From Babylonia areolata (lineage: Eukaryota; Mollusca; Gastropoda; Neogastropoda; Buccinidae), in contig NC_134878.1 of the NCBI RefSeq assembly GCF_041734735.1, positions 182,501 through 246,500 of the forward strand: DNA of 64,000 nucleotides. The letters are read 5' to 3'. This document shows positions 45,959-56,596 of the stretch, in pieces. Position 1 is the stretch's first letter; each line of letters begins with the position of its first letter. Position numbers and translations under genes: made by a program. A model generated the notes under the pieces. It saw nothing but the letters and a program-made list of their open reading frames with translations. It made no database searches and had not been told where the DNA came from.

Positions 45959-46137
45959 AATGTTCAAGCACAGTATGAACAACAGGGGAGAGAAAGTCCA
46001 ACATTATCATGGAGGATATTTCCTGTCACCCATCTCATGTAATAAACATACATCCTTTTTCAAACTGAGCAAGCAGTTGGGGCAGTCAGTGGAAGGTAAA
46101 GATGAGCAGGTAGAAACAGGTGAACCGGACAGAAGGG

Positions 46138-48746
46138 AACAAGGTGAGGTGGGTGTGGCCACACAGGGAACAGTGAACAACAAACTGGGGGAGAGAGGAG
46201 ACAGGGGAGAGAAGGAGCAAGGTGAGGTGGGTGTGGCCACACAGGTAACAGTGAACAACAAACTTTTGGAGAGGAGAGCAAGCAGGTGTGGGGGGCCACA
46301 GGAACAGTAACAACAAACTGGGAAGGGGAGAGAGGGAAGGAGCAGGTGAGTGGGTGGGCACACAGGGAACAGTGAACAACAACTGGGAGAGGGAGAGAAG
46401 ACAAGGTGAGGTGGGTGTGGCCACACAGGGAACAGGAACAACAAACTGGGGGAGAGGGGAGAGTAAAGGAGCAAGGTGAGGTGGGTGTGGCCACACAGGG
46501 AACAGGGAACAACAAACTGGGGGAGAGGGGAGATAAGGAACAAGGTGAGGTGGGTGTGGCCACACAGGGAACAGTGAACAACAAACTGGGGGAACAGGGA
46601 ACAACAAACTGGGGGAGAGGGGAGATAAGGAACAAGGTGAGGTGGGTGTGGCCACACAGGGAACAGTGAACAACAAACTCGGGGAGAGGGGAGAGAAGGA
46701 ACAAGGTGAGGTGGGTGTGGCCACACAGGGAACAGTGAACAACAAACTGGGGGAGGGGGGAGGGGGGAGAGAAGGAGCAAGGTGAGGTGGGTGTGGCCAC
46801 ACAGGGAACAGTGAACAACGAACTGGGGGAGAGAGGAGAGAGGGGAGAGGAGCAAGGTGAGGTGGGTGTGGCCACACAGGGAACAGTGAACAACGAACTG
46901 GGGGAGAGAGGAGAGAGGGGAGAGAAGGAACAAGGTGAGGTGGGTGTGGCCACACAGGGAACAGTGAACAACAAACTGGGGGAGAGGGGAGAGAGGGGAG
47001 AGAAGGAGCAAGGTGAGGTGGGTGTGGCCACACAGGGAACAGGGAACAACAAACTGGGGGAGAGGGGAGAGGAGCAAGGTGAGGTGGGTGTGGCCACACA
47101 GGGAACAGTGAACAACAAACTGGGGGAGAGAGGGGAGAGAAGGAGCAAGGTGAGGTGGGTGTGGCCACACAGGGAACAGTGAACAACAAACTGGGGGAGA
47201 GAGGAGAGAGGGGAGAGAAGGAGCAAGGTGAGGTGGGTGTGGCCACACAGGGAACAGTGAACAGCAAACTGGGGGAGAGGGGAGAGAGGGGAGAGAAGGA
47301 ACAAGGTGAGGTGGGTGTGGCCACACAGGGAACAGTGAACAGCAAACTGGGGGAGAGGGGAGAGAGGGGAGAGAAGGAGCAAGGTGAGGTGGGTGTGGGC
47401 ACACAGGGAACAGTGAACAACAAACTGGGGGAGAGGGGAGAGAGGGGAGAGAAGGAACAAGGTGAGGTGGGTGTGGCCACACAGGGAACAGTGAACAACA
47501 AACTGGGGGAGAGGGGAGAGAGGGGAGAGAAGGAACAAGGTGAGGTGGGTGTGGCCACACAGGGAACAGTGAACAAGCAAACTGGGGGAGAGAGGGAGAG
47601 AGGGGAGAGAAGGAGCAAGGTGAGGTGGGTGTGGCCACACAGGGAACAGTGAACAGCAAACTGGGGGAGAGGGGAGAGAAGGAGCAAGGTGAGGTGGGTG
47701 TGGCCACACAGGGAACAGTGAACAACAAACTGGGGGAGAGGGGAGAGAAGGAGCAAGGTGAGGTGGGTGTGGCCACACAGGGAACAGTGAACAACAAACT
47801 GGGGGAGAGAGGAGGAGAGGGGGAGAGAAGGAGCAAGGTGAGGTGGGTGTGGCCACACAGGGAACAGTGAACAACAAACTGGGGGAGAGGGGAGAGAGGG
47901 AGATAAGGAACAAGGTGAGGTGGGTGTGGCCACACAGGGAACAGTGAACAGCAAACTGGGGGAGAGAGGAGAGAGGGGAGAGAAGGAACAAGGTGAGGTG
48001 GGTGTGGCCACACAGGGAACAGTGAATAGCAAACTGGGGGAGAGAGGAGAGAGGGGAGAGAAGGAACAAGGTGAGGTGGGTGTGGCCACACAGGGAACAG
48101 TGAACAACAAACTGGGGGAGGGGGGAGAGGGGAGAGAAGGAACAAGGTGAGGTGGGTGTGGCCACACAGGGAACAGTGAACAACAAACTGGGGGAGAGAG
48201 GAGAGAGGGGAGATAAGGAACAAGGTGAGGTGGGTGTGGCCACACAGGGAACAGTGAACAACAAACAGGGGGAGAGAGGAGAGAGGGGGAATAAGGAACT
48301 AGGTGGACGGTGGGTGTGGCACACAGGGAACAGGTGAACAACAACTGGGGAGGAGAGAGGAGGAGTGGGGAGATAAGGCACAAGGTGAGGTGGGTGTGGC
48401 CACACAGGGAACAGTGAACAGCAAACTGGGGGGAGGGGAGAGAGGGGAGAGGAAGGAACACGGTGAGGTGGGTGATTGGCCACACAGGGAACAACAAACT
48501 GGGGGGAGAGGGGAGAGAGGAACAAGGTGAGTGGGGTGTGGCCACACAGGGAACAACGAAACTGGGGGAGAGGGGAGAGAAGGAACAAGGTGAGGTGGGT
48601 GTGGCCACACAGGGAAACGTGAACAACAAACTGGGGGGAGAGGGGAGAGGGGGAGAGAAGGAGCAAGGTGAGGTGGGTGTGGCCACACAGGGAACAGGGA
48701 ACAACAAACTGGGGGAGAGGGGAGAGAGGGGAGAGAAGGAAGAAGA
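46138..48746. repeat. 66-85-bp minisatellite, about 2.6 kb
   Basis: About 33 copies of a unit with a conserved core (GGTGAGGTGGGTGTGGCCAC, ACAGGGAACAGTGAACAACA, AACTGGGGGAGAG) and a variable (GAGAGGG)n spacer. Both edges (46260-46420 and 48290-48640) are more diverged than the centre. Frames up to 915 codons on the minus strand (FVVHCSLCGHTHLTL) result from the absence of stops in the unit and are not accepted as a gene. On the minus strand each unit has a long C/T run ending in CCCCCAG followed by TTTG, resembling a 3' splice site. Confidence 0.95.
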
Positions 48747-48937
48747 ACAAAACATGAGAGGGGGAGGGGCATGAGACTGCTTCCCCTCCCTCCCCTTCCT
48801 GACTCATTTTCTAGGTTCAGCCTTCCCCCCACGATGCATCTCAAGAGACACATTGCTCCAGCTGTATACAGGAGAACCTGGAAACTCCAGTCCTGGGTCA
48901 CAATCACGAGGTGGGACCAGCCAAGCCTCCTGACTCT
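48747..48937. other. Short unique interval between two arrays
   Basis: On the minus strand two overlapping frames are open (for example VLLYTAGAMCLLRCIVGG). It could be an exon, but no pair of splice sites or known domain supports it. Confidence 0.3.
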
Positions 48938-49325
48938 GGCCATTGCTGGGTGGGGTATGAGGCATAATGACCAGTGGCCATTGCTGGGTGGGGTATGAGG
49001 CATAATGACCAGTGGCCATTGCTGGGTGGGGTATGAGGCATAATGACCAGTGGCCATTGCTGGGTGGGGTATGAGGCATAATGACCAGTGGCCATTGCTG
49101 GGTGGGGTATGAGGCATAGTGACCAGTGGCCATTGCTGGGTGGGGTATGAGGCATAGTGACCAGTGGCCATTGCTGGGTGGGGTATGAGGCATAGTGACC
49201 AGTGGCCATTGCTGGGTGGGGTATGAGGCATAGTGACCAGTGGCCATTGCTGGGTGGGGTCTGGGTGGGGTATGAGGCATAGTGACCAGTGGCCATTGCT
49301 GGGTGGGGTATGAGGCATACTGACC
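48938..49325. repeat. 38-bp minisatellite
   Basis: Ten copies of GGCCATTGCTGGGTGGGGTA plus TGAGGCATAATGACCAGT, with ATAATG on one side and ATAGTG on the other, so the variant boundary splits the array into two blocks. Confidence 0.95.
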
Positions 49326-50244
49326 AGTACAAGTCTGAACCCAGCACATTTCTTCTATCATATCATTTCAATGCAATGTTTCTGTCCATATCTTCTTTAC
49401 TTAATTTCGTGTCAAAGGAAAGAAATGCAACATATTTACTATAAAAATAATCCAAATCTTAACTCTGTTTAATTAGTAACACCAAGCAGAAGCATTTCCC
49501 AGCCTTCCCAGGCCCAGCCCTCAAAACAGTCAATAAAATCACAATCAGAATCAAATTCAAATGTCAATTAAACTTTAACAAGATTTATAAAACACTTATG
49601 CAGTAACACATACCACACACACAGAATAAACAATAAATAAAACAAAACAGAGCAAGAAATTGAATTAATTCTCTATGGGATGATGTTTCTGGCAGCAACA
49701 ATAAATTTTCCAACAGTTTGTCTTCCAGAATCAGCTGACTGTTTTAACAGCAGTTGGAAGGTATTTTCTGGAATTCTGTGATATAATTCTTCCATAAATT
49801 CTGTGTATATTTTGCAATGATCTAAGAAATAATATTAATCTTCAACTGTTTGACACTGCAGGCACAGTCTCTTTTAGGGGTGGGGTTTGGGTGGGGGGGG
49901 ATGGATGTTAAAATATCTACCCTTTTTCTACTGCGAAATTATGACAAGTTAATCTTAATATGCACAGTGATATGAATTCAATGTAGTGATGGCTGTAAAA
50001 GGCACTGAGACCTCCATTTAGCATAAGCATAATAGTACAATCAATAGTAATCCACAGCATGTGCATGATAATAAAACTAAAAGCAGAATTAAACAAACTT
50101 GCATGCATATATCACATATACAACACACGACTGCAACGAAAATCAGTAACCAATTAATTTCAGCTGAGCTGCAGTTTTTCCAAGAATTAAATTTCACACA
50201 CTGGATAAAAGAAAGACAAAAATGAAAGAATGCATTGGAGGGCA
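49326..50244. other. No gene seen
   Basis: AT-rich unique sequence with a G-run at 49893-49901. Confidence 0.5.
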
Positions 50245-50390
50245 AGGGTGTGTGGGGGGTGGGGGGCACCCATAAATAAGAGGGTAAGGGGGGGGGGGGC
50301 ACCCATAAATAAGAGGGTAAGGGGGGGGGGGGCACCCATAAATAAGAGGGTAAGGGGGGGGGGGGGGCACCCATAAATAAGAGGGTACCA
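50245..50390. repeat. G-run tandem repeat, 33-38 bp x 4
   Basis: Four units of GCACCCATAAATAAGAGGGT plus AAG and a G-run of 11-15. The G-run length differs between units, as expected from slippage. Confidence 0.93.
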
Positions 50391-51008
50391 AATCAAACTA
50401 AATGGCCACATGCACAGCGCACAGAAAAGGGAAGCTATCCCATTCTCCATGTTTACTTTTCTTTATCATGTCAAACAGGCCCAAGCCATGGCCACAGTGT
50501 TTGTTCCCTGTTGTTGAAGATATAAAATGGCCAAAGCTGAGTCATCAACACTCAACAAGAACTAAACACACATAAAACTGGCAAGGGTCAGGTTTGCAAG
50601 TCAGTTGCTTTTTTTTGCTTTTTTTTTAATAAATCAAAAAAAGAAGGGAAGACAATCTACTTGTGAATTTAAAGGACTTTAATATGTACTGCTTTTGTGA
50701 AGCGGGGAAAGCTAGCCTTGCAAGTGACTAAAAGACAAAATGAAAAGCATCACACCTAACAAGCTAAAGGCAGAACAAAACAAAAACATCTACACTGTGT
50801 CAAGTCCACCCACTGTTGACTCCATGGCCAAGGTAGATATAACAGTGCCCCTGGGAAAGAAAGATGATAGCTGAGCCAGTGTTTTGGCTCTAAACTTTGG
50901 CCAGGGCAAACACACTAGCTGTAACTTGGACCAGTTTGACATATGTTATAGTATCTGACACCAAATGTAGTCTGAATAAATAAGAAAAACATCACACTAA
51001 TGCCATTA
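50391..51008. other. No gene seen
   Basis: Unique sequence without supported features. Confidence 0.5.
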
Positions 51009-51102
51009 GTTATAGACGCTCTTTATCTATACAATACTGGTTATAGACGCTCTTTATCTATACAATACTGGTTATAGACACTCTTTATCTATACAATACT
51101 CA
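51009..51102. repeat. 31-bp tandem repeat x 3
   Basis: Three copies of TTATAGACGCTCTTTATCTA plus TACAATACTGG. Confidence 0.93.
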
Positions 51103-51406
51103 ACATTGCTGACAGCCCTCACACCAACTGGAAAATCCAAATTCAATCGGGACAGACAATGAGTACAACATCCAATGAAGCACAAAGCATGTAGATAATG
51201 CAGTACAAACATGAAAAACATATCAAGCATAACATCTGTCTCAGCCGAAAAGCCATTACCACCCCTGCCGCTGAGAAGCAAATGCAGTAAAGGAAAAGGA
51301 CAACCTGAGACAATACAATGACTGTAACACACATCAGTTACCTGTGATTTTCACTCCTGAATGAGAGGCTAGGAAGAAAAGCAGGCGAAAGAACAAATCA
51401 CACACT
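51103..51406. other. Mostly unique; possible small exon at its right edge
   Basis: At 51354-51406 on the minus strand the sequence reads into a GTAACT donor at 51348-51353 after a frame MKCCSVCDLFFRLLFFLAS, which begins in the end of the adjoining 47-bp array. It is treated as a hypothesis only. Confidence 0.3.
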
Positions 51407-52025
51407 GAACAGCACTTCATTTCAACTGGCAGTAAAACAATACTCAGTGAAAAGAACAGCACTTCAGTTTAACTGGCAGTAAAACAATACTCAGTGAAAA
51501 GAACACTTCAGTTTAACCGGCAGTAAAACAATACTCAGTGAAAAGAACAGCACTTCAGTTTAACCGGCAGTAAAACAATACTCAGTGAAAAGAACAGCAC
51601 TTCAGTTTAACTGGAAACTCAGTGAAAGACGGCACTTCAGTTTAACTGAAAACAATACTCAGTGAAAAGAACAGCACTTCAGTTTAACTGGCAGTAAAAC
51701 AATACTCAGTGAAAAGAACGGCACTTCAGTTTAACTGGCAGTAAAACAATACTCAGTGAAAAGAACGGCACTTCAGTTTAACTGGCAGTAAAACAATACT
51801 CAGTGAAAAGAACAGCACTTCAGTTTAACTGGCAGTAAAACAATACTCAGTGAAAAGAACAGCACTTCAGTTTAACCGGCAGTAAAACAATACTCAGTGA
51901 AAAGAACAGCAATTCAGTTTAACCGGCAGTAAAACAATACTCAGTGAAAAGAAAAGCACTTCAGTTCAACTGGCAGTAAAACAATACTCAGTGAAAAGAA
52001 CAGCACTTCAGTTCAACTGGCAGTC
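51407..52025. repeat. 47-bp minisatellite
   Basis: Thirteen copies of TTAACTGGCAGTAAAACAAT plus ACTCAGTGAAAAGAACAGCA and CTTCAGT, with CTGGC/CCGGC variants; two adjacent units are internally deleted near 51610-51650. On the minus strand each unit contains GTTTTACTGCCAG, an acceptor-like motif. Confidence 0.95.
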
Positions 52026-52730
52026 AAACACATCACTCACATGCATGCACACAAACAATTCACCAGCCAAGAAGAAATTCCTGTCACCCTGAAGATTACA
52101 CTATAATATGATTTGGATGCCATTTTTGTCCCATGTGAAGTTCTCTCAAAAGGGAATAAATGTGACTTTATTTGGTCTAGATATTTCATAGTAATTCTAT
52201 TCAAATAACTGATTGCTTTATCTTAATGTGCACTTTTCTTTCTGTGTGTGCTTTTTAACTCTATTGAGACGTAGTTAAATATTGCATGTAGTTTTACTGT
52301 GATGGGCAAATATGGGCATATTTGAAAAATTCAACACACTTTCACACAGAGACAAAGACACACAAATTATATATCACTAGAAAGTTTACCATCTCTTCTT
52401 TTAACATTTTCAAACAGTTTTCTCATTAAATGCTGCTAAATTTTTTTTTTTTTTTAATGTTTTAAGTTATGTCACTAAGTACTCACCAGGCATGTCATAT
52501 CCATCAGCTAATCCACAAGGCAGCATATGATGATTTTCTCACACAGTAAGGTTCCCTGATTCTTATGAATCAGTTTGAAGTCAAATGTTGCACAACAAAC
52601 TGTTAAAAAAATAAAAGATCACAACACTGGAAAGAGAGAAAGAGAAAAACCATGTGAATCCATCACTTGAAAAAAAAAGGGGTGGGGTGGGGGGGGAAGC
52701 CCTATTTACACATTTCTGCTGCAGCTAGAT
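52026..52730. other. Mostly unique; possible small exon at 52487-52535
   Basis: On the minus strand MLPCGLADGYDMPG is followed by a GTGAGT donor at 52481-52486. The matching acceptor is weak. The remainder is AT-rich, with a T-run at 52441-52455. Confidence 0.3.
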
Positions 52731-52732
52731 TA

Positions 52733-53850
52733 TTATTTGTGGTAGTCCTTGACTGTGTGGAACACCTCAAAGCATGGAGCAGCACAGAGGGGCACTTTAC
52801 ACTGTTTGCACACGATTGTGGCAGCTTTTTTTTTTGTTGTTGTTGTTCACGTCTTGACGTGACGCTCCTTGTGCTTTGTGTTTGGCGTAACACACCTTGC
52901 ACCCTCTCTGTTTTCCTGGTCTGCTGCTTCTTGGTGGGTGGAATGTTAGCAGGCCAGTGACTGCCTGGCCTCAGTCTCCCCATGTCTGCTCCTGTGTCTG
53001 GCAGATCTCCTCCTCATGCGTGTAAAGTGTTTTGAATTTCTGTAACAGACAGTCCTGTCATAAGAAAAAAAGAAGAAAAGCTTTTGCATGTATTGCAAAA
53101 AAAGGGCAAAAAAGAAAAGAAAAAACCAAATGCAAAATAAACATCAATAATATTACACAGCATATACACATGCATGATTCAGGAGTGACAGTATAAATAA
53201 CACACATGCACAGACACGCCCATACATAATACACTGACACACCCATTGCACAGACACACACCCACACAATTTAATAAGTGCACACACACAAAATGATAAT
53301 TTTACATTAATATATACAAATTATTCATTAAAAATGGTAAAAATCAACATTATTTACACAAGAAATAAATGAGCAAAGTATCAAATTGTAAACACACTCA
53401 CCACAGGAGTGGGCGTGTCTGGAAAGTCAGTGAGAGTCCTGGGGTCCCAGTGAAAGGTGCAGCCAGTGGGAAGTTTGTCAGGTCTTTTACTCTTGTTCCT
53501 CATCGTCAATATCTACAGTCATCAAGTCATCTTGTCTTGCAGTATGGCTGTGACTTGTGTCACTGTCGATTTCTGTCTCAGCGTCGTAGGGGTCAGTCAG
53601 CAAAGTTTCGTCGTCACTTTCAAAATCATCATCTGGTACTAACTGAATGTCATCATCATCATCAGAAAAATCATCAGAATTCGTCACCAGTGTCAAGGAG
53701 GTCACGTTCAATGTCTGATCCTTATTCTGTCACAATTTTGACAGCCTCACGCAGGGAGTACATTCGTCTCGGCTGCCATATTGGTTATGAAAAGATTGAC
53801 CTTTCACCCAGTCTAGAAAAGTCTAGAAAAAAATCCTTTCTGGCGGTTAA
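52733..53850 (-). pseudogene. piggyBac-type transposase, internally deleted relic
   Basis: The C-terminal part (52733-52990) reads RLRPGSHWPANIPPTKKQQ and then, one frame over, GCKVCYAKHKAQGA, VCKQCKVPLCAAPCFEVFH and TVKDYHK-stop. This is the RLxxxHxPxxIPPTxKK linker plus cysteine-rich zinc domain (CxxC...CxxC...C..PCF..yH) that ends piggyBac transposases. The N-terminal part (53395-53850) reads YSLREAVKIVTE, then SDIERDLLDTGDE, then DDDDDIQLVPDDDFESDDET and on to PTGCTFHWDPRTLTDFPDTP, the acidic start usual in piggyBac proteins. At least three frameshifts or stops break these pieces. The several hundred residues of the DDD catalytic core are missing; 53050-53390 holds AT- and CA-rich sequence instead. 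Family identification is firm for the zinc domain and inferred for the acidic part from its position and strand. TTAA-flanked ends could not be located. Confidence 0.78.
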
Positions 53851-53900
53851 CAGTCAAGGGGAAATAACTCGGTTTTTCCTAGACTGATCCCTCAAGACAG

Positions 53901-54676
53901 CCTGATTAGTTTCCCTTTAATTGAACACTGCTGAGTGTATGAAAAAAAATTCTGCGATCTGCCGAACGCTACATTACGGCACGTCATTCTGAGCGGACAG
54001 AGCGCTGGCGCCAAGCACCAGCACATCTCCAATGAGTTAAGGGTGGTAGTTGTGTGAATGTGTGAAGTCATTCAGCACTTCACCCAAGATAAAGAATAAT
54101 TTGTTCAAGCCATGCCAAATAACCATATCTAGAGTTTTGTTACAGACAGTTGTTCAAGATGCACACAAGACTGGTCGTTCTCCTCTGATTTTGTGCAGAC
54201 TCAAGTTCTATCTTTATAATGTTTTACTGTGACCAAACAGCATTAGATCACAAACCTTGGAGATCTGGCACAACACTGTAAGTTTTGTTTTAACAAACAT
54301 GTAATTCAATTCAAAGTTGTGTTCAGTGTAAAAATCAAAGCAATTGTAATATTTCTGCACTGGACATATAATCAGGCATCAAATTACTGAGTATATCTAA
54401 AAGAGGCACCTTGATCTTAACATCTAGCTTAAATCACATTTTCAGTTTGGTTTCGGTCTATAAAACTAACAACCTGAAGTACTCTATAATGTCTCTAGGT
54501 TTTCAAATTCTCATAAAGAATAAAAATGTATGACAGCACCCACCCACAAACTTGCCCAACTATACAAAGCAACATGCAAAGCAGACAGCCAAAACAAAGT
54601 GTCCAGTTGACTCACTTTACAGTTCACATTACTGAACTTAAGATGCATGATTATACCTCTCAGGAGAGGACTTTGG

Positions 54677-54680
<4 letters not shown>
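53901..54680. other. No gene seen
   Basis: Unique sequence. A TTAA lies at 53916-53919, which could be a piggyBac target, but no terminal repeat could be matched. Confidence 0.45.

Positions 54681-54737
<57 letters not shown>
54681..54737. repeat. (CA)n microsatellite
   Basis: Pure CA run of about 56 bp. Confidence 0.95.
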
Positions 54738-54738
<1 letters not shown>

Positions 54739-54851
54739 GTGACCATGGAACTGATATTCAAATCATCTAGGTGACTTTTCTCCCATGGTCTCTCTCATGT
54801 GCATTCAAGCGAACACATACACGTGCACACAAACATGCATCAGTTCTTACA

Positions 54852-55017
54852 TATATATGATAGTCAGTCGTGTCCGACTATGACCAGCAGAACAGCAGAG
54901 GAGGCAACTGCTGTTCCGACTATCTGGGCTAGAGTTTGATTATAGTGGAGAGTGTCTTGCCCAAGTTACATCTCCACTCTCTCGGCCAAGAGGGTTTTAG
55001 GACAGTCGGCGTTGGGA
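54852..55017 (-). mobile_element. Dispersed SINE-like repeat C, truncated copy with target duplication
   Basis: 166 bp matching the first half of 4866-5185. It is flanked by an exact 13-bp direct repeat ATCAGTTCTTACA at 54839-54851 and 55018-55030, the signature of LINE-mediated retroposition. The retained end next to TATATATGATAG is read as the 3' end, so it is a 5'-truncated minus-strand insertion. The right-hand duplication overlaps the stop codon (55026-55028) of the PTCHD-like reading frame. Confidence 0.85.
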
Positions 55018-55025
55018 ATCAGTTC

Positions 55026-55262
55026 TTACAAACATACACCAACCTCTGCATTGCATGCCCGGTCACTGCCGGGCGTCCCATCAACAGCAGTGACTTCAAT
55101 GGACGTGGAGTTGTCCCTCTTGGTGTTTTCCCGGACAGACAGCTGGTGGGACTTGGCCAGGAGGTCTGCGTGCAGGTAGGCTGGAGGTCCCACCACGCTG
55201 AGCAGCACAGGCAACAAGGCCAGGCCGTGGAACAGGCCGAACAGCACCACCGTGGAAAACAC
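55026..55262 (-). CDS. PTCHD3-like: Patched domain-containing (PTCHD-like) RND protein, C-terminal exon
   Basis: This exon encodes the last membrane segment and the cytoplasmic tail of a Patched/Dispatched-class 12-pass protein. The protein starts VFSTVVLFGLFHGLALLPVL and LSVVGPP, matching the FGxxHGLxxLPVLLSxxGP motif that ends the second sterol-sensing-like repeat in PTCHD proteins. The following 52 residues (HADLLAKSHQLSVRENTKRD onward) are hydrophilic. The 3' splice site is GGTGTCGGCAG before GTGTTTTCC, and the junction with the previous exon is phase 0 (FFR/VFS). Translation ends in VGVCL at a TAA at 55026-55028. A possible donor GAG/GTTGGT eight codons earlier would instead continue the protein, in phase with the exon at 42414. 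The first nine exon bases and the splice site are the proximal unit of the adjoining 61-bp array. Confidence 0.9.
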   Translation of the reverse strand: MFSTVVLFGLFHGLALLPVLLSVVGPPAYLHADLLAKSHQLSVRENTKRDNSTSIEVTAVDGTPGSDRACNAEVGVCL

Positions 55263-55676
55263 CTGCCGACACCATCACAGATGCCAACGCCTGTCAACTG
55301 TTTGAAGGAACAAAGGAAAACACCTGCCGACACAATCACAGATGCCAACACCTGTCAACTGTTTGAAGGAACAAAGGAAAACACCTGCCGACACCATCAC
55401 AGATGCCAACACCTGTCAACTGTTTGAAGGAACAAAGGAAAACACCTGCCGACACAATCACAGATGCCAACACCTGTCAACTGTTTGAAGGAACAAAGGA
55501 AAACACCTGCCGACACCATCACAGATGCCAACACCTGTCAACTGTTTGAAGGAACAAAGGAAAACACCTGCCGACACCATCACAGATGCCAACACCTGTC
55601 AACTGTTTGTAGGAACAAAGGAAAACACCTGCCGACACTATCACAGATGCCAACACCTGTCAACTGTTTGTAGGGA
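55254..55676. repeat. 61-bp minisatellite spanning a 3' splice site
   Basis: Seven copies of GAAAACACCTGCCGACACCA plus TCACAGATGCCAACACCTGT and CAACTGTTTGAAGGAACAAAG. On the minus strand every unit contains GTCGGCAG followed by GTGTTTTCC, the acceptor and first bases of the PTCHD-like last exon. Only the copy nearest the exon continues into coding sequence. Confidence 0.95.
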
Positions 55677-56004
55677 CAATCAGCAAATTTGGGAACACTC
55701 GGACTCTGAGCCACATCAGCAAATGTACATTTTATCTACAAGGCATACAAACAATGTAAACACACACACACAATTAGCTGAGCATCATCATGGGAGACCA
55801 ACGTTGGTAGTGACTGCCATGGCCTGGTGATTGATAGGTCCAGAGCGTCTGGGTAATGTTGCCACAGGAAAGCAGGTGACCATGCTAAGTAGTCAAAAAT
55901 TAACTCCTGGGAACAATTTTGACGCTGGTGTAACGTTGGAACAAAATGTGATCGAGCATAACAAAATACAGTGAAACAGTTAGCATTTCTGCACAATGCA
56001 CCTG
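55677..56004. other. Intron of the PTCHD-like gene, nothing else seen
   Basis: Unique sequence with a short CA run at 55760-55770. Confidence 0.55.
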
Positions 56005-56596
56005 GCTTCAGTCCACTCTCTTCTTTTGGATCACTGTCAGTCACAACACCTGACAACACAACACACCTCCCTTCAGTCCACTCTCTTCTTTTGGATCACT
56101 GTCAGTCACAACACCTGACAACACAACACACCTCCCTTCAGTCCACTCTCTTCTTTTGGATCACTGTCAGTCACAACACCTGACAACACAACACACCTCC
56201 CTTCAGTCCACCCTCTTCTTTTGGATCACTGTCAGTCACAACACCTGACAACACACCTCCCTTCAATTCACTCTCTTCTTTTGGATCACTGTCAGTCACA
56301 ACACCTGACAACACACCTCCCTTCAGTCCACTCTCTTCTTTTGGATCACTGTCAGTCACAACACCTGACAACACACCTCCCTTCAATTCACTCTCTTCTT
56401 TTGGATCACTGTCAGTCACAACACCTGACAACACACCTCCCTTCAATTCACTCTCTTCTTTTGGATCACTGTCAGTCACAACACCTGACAACACACCTCC
56501 CTTCAGTCCACTCTCTTCTTTTGGATCACTGTCAGTCACAACACCTGACAACACAACACACCTCCCTTCAGTCCACTCTCTTCTTTTGGATCATTC
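56005..56596. repeat. 60-65-bp minisatellite, intronic
   Basis: Nine to ten copies of CACTCTCTTCTTTTGGATCA plus CTGTCAGTCACAACACCTGA and CAACACACCTCCCTTCAGTC. Units at both ends carry an extra AACAC; central ones lack it and alternate CAGTCC/CAATTC. Confidence 0.95.

Noticed and set aside
46060-48807. Frames of 740-915 codons on the minus strand with repeating C-H pattern (CSLCGHTH), resembling a zinc-finger protein
   Set aside because: The frame is a by-product of a stop-free 66-85-bp DNA repeat with a variable purine spacer; the Cys/His spacing is not that of any finger, all three frames are open, and unit-length changes shift frame.
48804-48940. Exon on the minus strand (PVYSWSNVSLEMHRGGKAEP or an overlapping frame)
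   Set aside because: Two frames are equally open, there is no convincing splice-site pair, and no family is recognised.
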